A stretch of 22,768 bases of DNA, taken from a virus. The DNA lies in the IMG/VR virus record IMGVR_UViG_3300023084_000142, positions 1-22,768 of that record. One strand, given 5' to 3'. Of the stretch, positions 1 through 7,184 are shown one piece after another. Position numbers and translations under genes: made by a program. The first letter of the stretch is position 1, and each line of letters begins with the position of its first letter. The notes under the pieces are model-generated. The model did no database searches, was not told the origin of the DNA, and saw nothing but the letters and a program-made list of their open reading frames with translations.

Positions 1-28
1 CACCTCCCACAAGATACCATGGCATCAT
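1..28 (-). CDS. Possible start of a further gene, cut by the window edge
   Basis: On the minus strand an ATG-ATG pair at 28-23 opens a reading frame that stays open to the window edge (MMPWYLVGG). It would lie about 50 nt downstream of the DUF4385 stop codon and point the same way, which suits the packed gene order here. No clear Shine-Dalgarno sequence precedes it, and nine codons are too few to identify anything. It may equally be a chance open frame. Confidence 0.2.
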
Positions 29-77
29 CTGACCATGATACTGTGGATGTGCTTGATACTCAGTAGTATACTCTCGA

Positions 78-629
78 TCACCGAGATACATTAGTTCGGT
101 TGGGGGAATATCGTGATCGCGTAACATTGCTTGTAGCTGCAAGTGCGTCAACTCGGGTTGCGTAGGTACTTTCATTAGATCTCCATTGTTTACGAAGTTG
201 TTGGTATTCAGGGTCATATGCTGCGAGATCTCGCATTTTTTTAAAAATTTGTGCTGCCCTTGCTTTTACATTCGTGAGGCAATCTTCCTCACAGGTAGAT
301 ACACTCCCATCTTCTGCATATTTGCGTCCCGAAGAGTGATTGGCATACCGTCTGGCACGAGTGAATCCCATCTCAAGAAATTTCCTTGCCATGTCCATCC
401 CAACGAAATCATTCCGTCGTTTATACTCACAGAACATTTCGTATATTTTATTAGAACTTTTAGTAGCTGTTTCTTCATCTACAAAACGCCAGTGAGAACA
501 AATGTCGTTAGTGTAAGGGCGTACCAATAGCACTCCTTGCTCTCCCCTTCCAATACGATAAAGTTGGCGAGTTTCTGTGTCTGTAAAGTCAAGGTCCTCA
601 TAAGGGAGTTCATAACAAAATTCAAGCAT
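78..629 (-). CDS. DUF4385 family protein
   Basis: A 183-aa protein that I recognise as DUF4385, a family of unknown function found in phages and bacteria. The recognisable core is YRIGRGEQGVLLVRPY (residues 24-39), HWRF (46-49) and the basic block DFVGMDMARKFLEMGFTRA (74-92), followed by RRYANH. Three cysteines follow the core or lie close to it (C113, C117 and, near the N-terminus, C44). There is no signal peptide or membrane segment, so a soluble cytoplasmic protein is expected. The C-terminal 60 residues are polar and rich in Arg, Ser and Asn and look poorly ordered. The start is the only ATG that keeps the full N-terminal family region; no strong ribosome binding site precedes it. It lies 46 nt after the 117-aa gene and may belong to the same transcript. 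The family call is fairly secure. Its role is unknown, and position alone does not make it structural. Confidence 0.8.
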   Translation of the reverse strand: MLEFCYELPYEDLDFTDTETRQLYRIGRGEQGVLLVRPYTNDICSHWRFVDEETATKSSNKIYEMFCEYKRRNDFVGMDMARKFLEMGFTRARRYANHSSGRKYAEDGSVSTCEEDCLTNVKARAAQIFKKMRDLAAYDPEYQQLRKQWRSNESTYATRVDALAATSNVTRSRYSPNRTNVSR

Positions 630-675
630 GGTGGATTGCTCGCTGACGCTATCCTACCATGCTCTCAGACGGGCG

Positions 676-1029
676 TCAATCCCCCGTCTCAACATTCTCA
701 AAGACAATGTTACCATTCTGGTCAAACACCAGCACTCTGAAGTAATGATCAGCATTCTCATATGCTGAGACTGGTGGGAACCACTCAGATGCATTAAGAA
801 CTGCTACTTCTTCGCTACCATATTCGATAGCACAGTCTCTCTCACCACCAATAATACTGATGATGTCATCTGGTACATAACCTTCTAGTTCTGCAAGACA
901 TGCTGCTTTCTGTGCATCATCAAACGTTGCCCACTTCTTATTCTCAAAGTGCAGTAGGCATACATTATTCATGGCACAGTGACTGCCTGCCAACTCATAT
1001 ACTGATAGACTTTCGATTGCGGTGATCAT
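676..1029 (-). CDS. Hypothetical protein, 117 aa, coupled to the chaperone-like gene
   Basis: I do not recognise this protein. It is acidic and soluble-looking, with no signal peptide or membrane segment. It has three cysteines (C18, C24, C44) and a fourth in an RDCAIEYG stretch. The second half (EWFPPVSAYENADHYFRVLV and the Asp/Gly/Asn-rich FDQNGNIVFENVETGD end) looks like a small beta fold. Its start codon overlaps the stop of the upstream 299-aa gene in an ATGA (1026-1029), and a strong GGGGAGG ribosome binding site lies inside the end of that gene. Coupled translation with the chaperone-like protein is therefore likely, suggesting a partner or accessory role in fibre assembly. That role is inference from position only. 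Confidence 0.7.
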   Translation of the reverse strand: MITAIESLSVYELAGSHCAMNNVCLLHFENKKWATFDDAQKAACLAELEGYVPDDIISIIGGERDCAIEYGSEEVAVLNASEWFPPVSAYENADHYFRVLVFDQNGNIVFENVETGD

Positions 1030-1925
1030 CCTACATCCTCCCCGTTGTCAATTCTAGAGATGAGATCATCTAGAGAACGTTTGATACTATCTAGGTTCTG
1101 ATGTTGATTGCTCCATGGTGTACCTTCAATACCAAGTGCAACAGGATTTTCTCTCATAGCACGGATCATTGCATCAGTGTACATTCTATCAGTAATATCT
1201 CTAACCATGAGATACTTCACCATCTTATCCTTGAACTGAGTATAGAAGAAGTGAGCAGGTAGTGTCCACTGATCTTCAGTGTCAAGATAAACTGCATCAG
1301 GATTGTTTGCCTTGTATACATTGACAAATGCATCAGGTGACATGGGGAACTTGATTGTTTTAATGTCCTCAATGTCAGCAAAAATTGCAGGAAGATCTCT
1401 TAGTTTAGTGCGATATGTAGTGTACAATGCTTTCATATCATCAGACAATGGACTGTCTGGTAGCAATGCAAAGTCTGTTTCTTGTAGTAGGAAGTTGCGA
1501 GCAAGGCGAACAGTGAACCATGTCTCAGTTCTAACTTCACCATACATGCGTCCCATTTCTTCTTGGAACTCTTCATTCTGTAGTCGCTCGATGTTCATGA
1601 AAGTATCTTTCAAGAAATCGTAGAACTCTCTAGCAGCATCTACATCTGACTGCTCCATCTCATAGTCTTTCCACTCATACTGACCAGTCTTAAAGTTCTT
1701 GACAAACTTTCTTCTAGTACAGTGATAGGTATTGTTATCATACCAAGTAAATTCAACTAGACGATCCTTTTCAGTATCCCAAAGAGGATACAACTTAGGA
1801 CGTACAGTATCAGTCCAATATGTATCAGGGACAGTCTTCATGATGCCTCTATACACAATAGAGCGATCCATCAAATTCAATTGCAAAATCAAATTTGGTA
1901 CATTACTGTTTGCTACGATACCCAT
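1026..1925 (-). CDS. Tail-fibre assembly chaperone-like protein (Phage_tail_APC-type core)
   Basis: A 299-aa protein. Residues about 141-200 read like the phage tail assembly chaperone (APC) family: an aromatic/Arg lead-in, RNFLLQETDFALLPDSPLSD (143-162), then an acidic helix, YRTKLRDLPA (171-180) and a Pro-containing segment FPMSP. This is the familiar 'RN-LL--TD---LPD-PLS' followed by 'YR--LRDLP' pattern. Such proteins help tail fibres fold or attach and are usually encoded just after fibre genes, exactly the position seen here, directly downstream of three collar-domain proteins. The family core is usually short; this one has about 130 unrecognised N-terminal residues and a 100-residue C-terminal extension predicted helical (HFFYTQFKDKMVKYLMVRDI and a charged tail). 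Either extension could give fibre specificity. No Shine-Dalgarno sequence is visible before the ATG. The gene overlaps the next by ATGA. The core assignment is moderately secure; the substrate is inferred from synteny. Confidence 0.65.
   Translation of the reverse strand: MGIVANSNVPNLILQLNLMDRSIVYRGIMKTVPDTYWTDTVRPKLYPLWDTEKDRLVEFTWYDNNTYHCTRRKFVKNFKTGQYEWKDYEMEQSDVDAAREFYDFLKDTFMNIERLQNEEFQEEMGRMYGEVRTETWFTVRLARNFLLQETDFALLPDSPLSDDMKALYTTYRTKLRDLPAIFADIEDIKTIKFPMSPDAFVNVYKANNPDAVYLDTEDQWTLPAHFFYTQFKDKMVKYLMVRDITDRMYTDAMIRAMRENPVALGIEGTPWSNQHQNLDSIKRSLDDLISRIDNGEDVG
1037..1043 (-). promoter_or_regulatory. Shine-Dalgarno sequence for the 117-aa gene
   Basis: GGGGAGG on the minus strand, seven bases before the ATG at 1029. 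It sits inside the 3' end of the 299-aa gene. It is the best ribosome binding site in the window and fixes the start of the 117-aa protein. Confidence 0.75.
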
Positions 1926-1953
1926 GAGAGGCGAATATACTATGTGCTGAATG

Positions 1954-1961
1954 TATTTAGT
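1954..1961 (-). promoter_or_regulatory. Weak late-promoter-like motif before the chaperone-like gene
   Basis: On the minus strand ACTAAATA matches six of eight bases of the T4 late consensus TATAAATA, with the TAAATA core intact. It overlaps the TAA stop of the 1278-aa gene and lies 28 bases before the next ATG, a geometry similar to the perfect promoter at 22167-22174. With two mismatches in AT-rich DNA it may be chance. Confidence 0.25.
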
Positions 1962-4900
1962 ATGCCTTGATTAGATACTTGACAAGGAAATATGGTTCAA
2001 TCAGTGGCACCTTGATGTCTGGATCAAGTGCAGCAACAGGAATAATTGGACTTGCAGATGATAGTGTCAATGTTAGATCATTTGCAAAGATACCAGATGT
2101 ATATGTAGATCCTGCTTCACCACGAACATCATAAGTTTGAATATCATTTGAGACTGCCATCTTACCCTCAGATGGTACAAATGTCAGTTCTGTTGTCTGC
2201 TCATTCTCAAATGTAACCTCAAGTATACCATAGTTATCTGTGTTATCCGCATTGTCATTAGAACCACTAGCAGCACCTCTATTCTGTCTAATAGAGAAAC
2301 GTGCAGTCTCTACCTTTGCTGCTTCAGGAAGATCAATACTGTAAGTATACCAGTTAGTTGGATTAGTACCAGTGCCTGTACCATCGTAATTAGATGTAAT
2401 TTCACTTGCAGATGGGATGGGAACTAGGGTGCCAATAAATCCAGATGATGGGAAATTCAGACTTTCATCAGTATTATAATAGAGTAGTAGTTCATCTCCA
2501 CCATTCTCGGGTAGATCACCACCATTATTATCGTTGCCTCTTGCTACCTTAACTGTCATTCTTTGGAAGTCACTAGCATCAATAGTGCCAAGTGTGACAA
2601 ATCTATCATTCTGTGTGCCACCAAACTTCAAATAAGTTGTTGGTTCATCACTGCTTTGGAGTGTCAATCCTGTTAGAACACCAGTTGCTTCATCAAAACC
2701 TACGGTAGCATAGTTCTTAACACCAACACCGTGTAAAATACGAACTCGTGGTGCCTGTGTGTATCCAGATCCAGAGTTAGTCAGTGATATACCACTAATT
2801 TTATTACCAGACACAGTAACACTTGCGGCAGCGCCTGATCCACCACCACCTCCTTCAAATACAACTACAGGTGTTTGTGTAGTTGGTAATTTAAATCCAC
2901 CACTAGTACCAGAACCACTACCAGAAGAGAAGAAGTTCATACCATTATCTTGATCACCAGAACCATCGATGAATACATCACCAACAGAAATACTTTCAGT
3001 GCCTCCTTCGTATCCAGTGATAGTTTGCCAAACAATCTTAGCATAACCATCAGAAGCAGTGCTGGATGATACTCCACTACTACTGACACCAGCACCACCT
3101 TCACCTACACTGATTTGAATACTAGACTGACCTTGGAATGCATCAGCAGGGATAGTACCAACATACAGACCGCCTGATCCACCGCCACCACCACCAGAAG
3201 TCCAATATCCACCGTCTTCTGTGACAACTGCTGTAGCATATCCATTACCATTATTAGTGTTAGATTGAGAGGTAACTTCAGAAAAATAATCCATGTGACA
3301 AGAAGAAATGCCACGTCTACCGCCATATCCTTCCTCGTGACCACCAGAACCTTGGGCACCACCACCCGTGCCAGAAGCACCACCTAGACCAGTTCCATCA
3401 AGACCACAGCCTCCACCGCCGCCGCCTCCGCCGCCGCCTGTGCAACCATAACCACCGCCAGTACCACCACCACCAGTGTTCAAAGTTGTACTGCTGCCAC
3501 TTACTTCTTGAACGTCATCGCCAGGATTAACTGCGTTTCTGCCGTTCTGACCACAGGATCCTTCACCAAATCCTCCACCACCGCCACCGCCGCCAGCACC
3601 AGCAATGATAGTGTTACCATTCTGTAGTCTAAGAACAGTAGCAGCACCACCGCCGCCACCATCATTACTTTCATATCCATCACCTGCTCTTCCACCTTTA
3701 CCAGAGTGAGCAGCATTTGCTTGACCATTATATACTCTACCATATTGCCCTGGTTGAACTCTGAATATTACACCTGATGTTGGGTTAGCATATTTTGCTG
3801 TGAAAACTTTACCAGCGCCACCTGATCCAGCAGTACCGCAACCATTGCCACCAAAATTACCACAGAATCTACCACCACCACCTGCTAGTGTCCATGATAA
3901 AGAGACGATGCCATAGTTATCATTAGATGCAGCTAAAGTCCAGTCTTGATTAAGGTTATCATTATTATACGAGAAATCATATTGTTGAGTAAGAATATTG
4001 ACTACAGGACGTGATCTGCCCCCTGTACCATTGTAACCAATTGAGTTTACACCAGCAGAACCTTCTGCATTTTCAGGAACAACATTCTTATCTTCTAGAT
4101 CTTTATTCCAATATCTACCATTACCACCATCTCCACCATTTCCACCAGTACCTGCACCGTTTTGTACAATAACAACATCACCAGATATAGAACCAGAGAT
4201 AGATTGAGTTCCTGCAGAACCACCAGTGCCACCAGTAGTATCACTAGCAGCACCGCCACCAGCTCCACCACCAGCAGTCATAAGCAATACGCTACCACCA
4301 GAAACACTAATAGTTGAACTACCACCACTATTACCTGCAACATCATATGATGCGCCAGAACCACCAGCACCAACTAGTGTAATAGATGCTTGGTCAACAC
4401 CAGATGGTACAGTAGTGTCATAGTCTCCTGGTGATGTAAATTCAACAGTTGATGAAGAATAAACTGGCACACCATCAGTAACAATAGTTCTACCACCAAC
4501 CAAACTGACACTGCTGAATTTTTTCATGGTTGGTGTACCATAGCTGGTGATCTCTACATATGATCCAGCACCAGCACCACCAGATGCATAATAATAATTT
4601 GGTTCTTTAATAGATCCAGAGTTTTGGTCACCACCACTCCAGTTGAAGATGTCATATGTACCAACACTACCATCTAGAATAGGTGCTTTAGATAGAACGT
4701 GAGTGTGGTTGTATGCAATACCACCAGGGGGCAAGAAACTATTAACTTTACCTGTCGATTGCTTGTATGATACTACATATCTGTCACCTGATACTGCCTG
4801 TGGAGATGGTGTATCCTGTGGTGCTTCAGAGTGTAGCAGGAAGTGTGAGTGCTGTGGAGCACCAGCAATTTTTTTCTCTTGTAGTTCTACACTAACTACC

Positions 4901-5793
4901 TGACCACCAATAATAGATGCTTCTACACTATCAAAGACATTACTATATCCTGTCGTGGTAATATTTCCCAGAGCAAATTGATCTTTCTGGGTCTGTTTAT
5001 CCATGTACCAATTACCATCAATGGTATTGATACCTACACCCAGTTCAGAGTTACCAACGTTAGGTGTGTTATTACCATAAACAGGACCATTGCCTACAAT
5101 TCTCTTTGCCTTGAGATCAGGAACTTTAAACGTTCCCATATTTGGATCTGGCCAATAATCATATACATTATTACTATTGATAGATTGGATCTGTCCAACC
5201 TCAGAGTTTATTCTGAGTGCATATGTTGGTGTTGTACCAGCATTGGAAGATGAGAATGTTACATTAGGTGGATTTTCTGGATCATATCCTTTTCCTGGGT
5301 TTGTTATTTCTACACCAGTAATGACGCCATTAACTACAGTTGCAGTAGCAGTTGCCTGCACTGGAGTAACACCCGCAAATACTTGATTGGCACCGCTAGG
5401 TGGAGCATCGATAGTTACAGTTACAGTTGATCCCCATCCAGCACCACCAGTTAAGATATCAATACCATCGCTAGCCGTACCACCATATTCGTTACCAATT
5501 GCTGCATACAAAGCAGGATAGTGATGAATATAATACTCTGCACCATCGCAGTAGATGTAACCTTCATATTGATACTCTGGATTATTCTCTGGTTCTGCGT
5601 CTCCAGAAATTTCTGTATATGCGGTGGTGCCACCTCCCAAAGAAGGTACAATTGCTGGTACAAAAGAGTGATCATAAGATCCCTCAACAGACTTCAATGT
5701 CTGAATGATAGTACCAATTCCCTGACTATCAGGGAACTTGTCAGTATAGTAGACTTCACGTCTATTTCTATATTTTGGATTAATTGCAACCAT
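1957..5793 (-). CDS. Tail-collar protein with giant glycine-rich adhesin region
   Basis: A 1278-aa putative receptor-binding or tail-tip protein. The N-terminus carries a phage tail collar domain in two pieces: GYIYCDGAEYYIHHYPALY (78-96) with GNEYGG, and GTFKVPDLKAKR near residues 216-227. Between them is an inserted beta module ending in a GKGY motif (VITGVEITNPGKGYD). Two His-x-His sites follow (HSH near 314, HTH near 363), as in metal-binding T4-type fibre tips. Residues about 452-990 are extraordinarily glycine-rich, opening with a Gly_rich-like segment (DQASITLVGAGGSGAS) and including ten consecutive glycines at 786-795. Such regions can form polyglycine-II helix sandwiches in phage adhesins. 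A second GSGY module follows (ISGISLTNSGSGYTQAP), then a jelly-roll-like beta region, and the C-terminus ends FLVKYLIKAY like the two upstream collar proteins. Start: ATG five bases after the previous stop, with only a weak AAAGA behind it. Structural role is well supported; receptor binding is inferred. Confidence 0.8.
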   Translation of the reverse strand: MVAINPKYRNRREVYYTDKFPDSQGIGTIIQTLKSVEGSYDHSFVPAIVPSLGGGTTAYTEISGDAEPENNPEYQYEGYIYCDGAEYYIHHYPALYAAIGNEYGGTASDGIDILTGGAGWGSTVTVTIDAPPSGANQVFAGVTPVQATATATVVNGVITGVEITNPGKGYDPENPPNVTFSSSNAGTTPTYALRINSEVGQIQSINSNNVYDYWPDPNMGTFKVPDLKAKRIVGNGPVYGNNTPNVGNSELGVGINTIDGNWYMDKQTQKDQFALGNITTTGYSNVFDSVEASIIGGQVVSVELQEKKIAGAPQHSHFLLHSEAPQDTPSPQAVSGDRYVVSYKQSTGKVNSFLPPGGIAYNHTHVLSKAPILDGSVGTYDIFNWSGGDQNSGSIKEPNYYYASGGAGAGSYVEITSYGTPTMKKFSSVSLVGGRTIVTDGVPVYSSSTVEFTSPGDYDTTVPSGVDQASITLVGAGGSGASYDVAGNSGGSSTISVSGGSVLLMTAGGGAGGGAASDTTGGTGGSAGTQSISGSISGDVVIVQNGAGTGGNGGDGGNGRYWNKDLEDKNVVPENAEGSAGVNSIGYNGTGGRSRPVVNILTQQYDFSYNNDNLNQDWTLAASNDNYGIVSLSWTLAGGGGRFCGNFGGNGCGTAGSGGAGKVFTAKYANPTSGVIFRVQPGQYGRVYNGQANAAHSGKGGRAGDGYESNDGGGGGAATVLRLQNGNTIIAGAGGGGGGGGFGEGSCGQNGRNAVNPGDDVQEVSGSSTTLNTGGGGTGGGYGCTGGGGGGGGGGCGLDGTGLGGASGTGGGAQGSGGHEEGYGGRRGISSCHMDYFSEVTSQSNTNNGNGYATAVVTEDGGYWTSGGGGGGSGGLYVGTIPADAFQGQSSIQISVGEGGAGVSSSGVSSSTASDGYAKIVWQTITGYEGGTESISVGDVFIDGSGDQDNGMNFFSSGSGSGTSGGFKLPTTQTPVVVFEGGGGGSGAAASVTVSGNKISGISLTNSGSGYTQAPRVRILHGVGVKNYATVGFDEATGVLTGLTLQSSDEPTTYLKFGGTQNDRFVTLGTIDASDFQRMTVKVARGNDNNGGDLPENGGDELLLYYNTDESLNFPSSGFIGTLVPIPSASEITSNYDGTGTGTNPTNWYTYSIDLPEAAKVETARFSIRQNRGAASGSNDNADNTDNYGILEVTFENEQTTELTFVPSEGKMAVSNDIQTYDVRGEAGSTYTSGIFANDLTLTLSSASPIIPVAALDPDIKVPLIEPYFLVKYLIKAY
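3409..3438 (-). repeat. Glycine-codon microsatellite (ten consecutive GGN codons)
   Basis: On the plus strand this is a run of GCC/CCT/CCA triplets, giving ten consecutive Gly codons (residues 786-795) bracketed by Cys on both sides (C-T-Gly10-C). Similar shorter GGN runs recur across roughly 2830-4440, making this the most GC-biased stretch in an otherwise AT-rich window. Near-perfect triplet repeats of this kind can gain or lose units by slippage without breaking the frame. Confidence 0.8.
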
Positions 5794-5798
5794 CGTCT

Positions 5799-7184
5799 TT
5801 AATACTTAATTAGATATTCCATGATGATGTAAGGACTGGTAACCTGATCAAGAGAAGCAACTTGATCGGTTTGCAGTGTCAATGTCGTCTGTAGATTATC
5901 GGGTGACAATAGGAAACCATTTGTCTTAATTTTATATGTATGTGTCCCTTGGGTCAGCAGAATTTTGTGAGAGTGAATGGTAGGATCACCATCATTCTGC
6001 ACTAGTTCATCAATCTCAGTAAATACGTTATTAACCTGAGGATATGATTGCGCCGTTTTAGATTGCGTGTTACTGTTTAGAGGAACAACGTCAGATAGAC
6101 TGGTGCCATTAGAATCAACAGGAACACCAGTTGCACCAGTAACATAGGTAGCAGGAACGTTTCCTGTATCATTATAACTACCAGAATCTAGTTGGTTACA
6201 ACTTCCAAGTCCAAGACCAAAGCTGACAAAGTTTGGTGGTGCAGCAAAATCAATATCTTCTAAACTAAAGTTAGTTCCAGAATTCAATAGGCACTGATAT
6301 CTCAGAGAGTTTAGACCAGCAGATCCTGCCAAGTCATAGCAATAGTTAGAGTAAACAACCTCAAAACCTGTGTTAGTTTCAACTGGTTGAGATCTTGATG
6401 TCGCACCAGATGCAATCGCCCAACATGGTGGTTGGTTTGTTCCAGCACCCTCACTACTAGATCCATTAGGATACTGAGTGTTATCCATCCATCCCTGAAT
6501 GGGAATGGTTGTAGCATTAAAGTATGATCCAATACCCTGAGATCTTGCTTCTGTATCCTCATTGGTAGTCTTAATTCTCAATCTATTTGTAGTTGAGAAG
6601 TGCATGTGAGAATGTAGTGCAAGACTATCAACTGCCTCACTATCAGTGAAACCACTATTGTTAGTACCTTTTGACCACGATGGTTTACCCTTTAGTGCAA
6701 TCTCCTGTGATGGTACGTTAAAATTTCCAGTATAACTTAGATTAATGACAGTTGTGTTACCAGTAGTTGTACCCGCAGTTGGTGTGGAGATAATACCCAT
6801 ACCAGATCTACGTCGTTCAACCTCATTCTGATCTTCAGTTACAATGTTAATATATGAACCAGCAGATGCACCTGTGGTTGGTTTAGGATATTTGGATCCT
6901 AAATCAGGGACAATGAACTCATCATCTCCTACGTCATCAATAACATCATTATTAATGTCACGCCTAATAAACTTAGATGCAGTCCCAGTGCCAAGTATTT
7001 CAGCAAGTTGAGGGTAATCATCCGCTTTGTAGATTTTTCCATCACACTTCAAATAACCAGCAGGTAACGCATTGATATTTTCTTCTGCGTTAGGATCAGT
7101 GCTGGTTAGTTCAACTGGCCAGGTAATAATACTGCCTGTGCCAGACCCATATTTTGATCTTTCTCTTGAGTAATGTGCAGGCAT
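5799..7184 (-). CDS. Tail-collar-domain fibre protein, 461 aa
   Basis: The N-terminus (about residues 14-100) is a phage tail collar domain: GSIITWPVEL, then LPAGYLKCDGKIYKADDYPQ (40-59), LAEILGTG and the closing EFIVPDLGSKYP (89-100). Collar domains sit in short tail fibres and tail-tip proteins such as T4 gp12. His-rich metal-site-like motifs follow: LHSHMHF near residue 192 and IHSHKI near 405. The rest is Asn/Thr/Ser/Gly-rich with no strong hydrophobic segment, typical of trimeric beta fibre proteins. The last residues (SPYIIMEYLIKY) match the ends of the neighbouring collar proteins. Its start overlaps the stop of the 530-aa gene by one base (TAATG, 7182-7186), so coupled translation is likely; only a weak AAAG lies upstream. 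It is probably a paralogue of its neighbours with a diverged middle. The virion position (baseplate, short fibre or tip) cannot be told from sequence. Confidence 0.8.
   Translation of the reverse strand: MPAHYSRERSKYGSGTGSIITWPVELTSTDPNAEENINALPAGYLKCDGKIYKADDYPQLAEILGTGTASKFIRRDINNDVIDDVGDDEFIVPDLGSKYPKPTTGASAGSYINIVTEDQNEVERRRSGMGIISTPTAGTTTGNTTVINLSYTGNFNVPSQEIALKGKPSWSKGTNNSGFTDSEAVDSLALHSHMHFSTTNRLRIKTTNEDTEARSQGIGSYFNATTIPIQGWMDNTQYPNGSSSEGAGTNQPPCWAIASGATSRSQPVETNTGFEVVYSNYCYDLAGSAGLNSLRYQCLLNSGTNFSLEDIDFAAPPNFVSFGLGLGSCNQLDSGSYNDTGNVPATYVTGATGVPVDSNGTSLSDVVPLNSNTQSKTAQSYPQVNNVFTEIDELVQNDGDPTIHSHKILLTQGTHTYKIKTNGFLLSPDNLQTTLTLQTDQVASLDQVTSPYIIMEYLIKY

Noticed and set aside
630-675. Possible hairpin terminator between the 117-aa gene and DUF4385
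   Set aside because: Only a 4-bp stem (GGAT/ATCC) with a mismatch and no T-run can be drawn.
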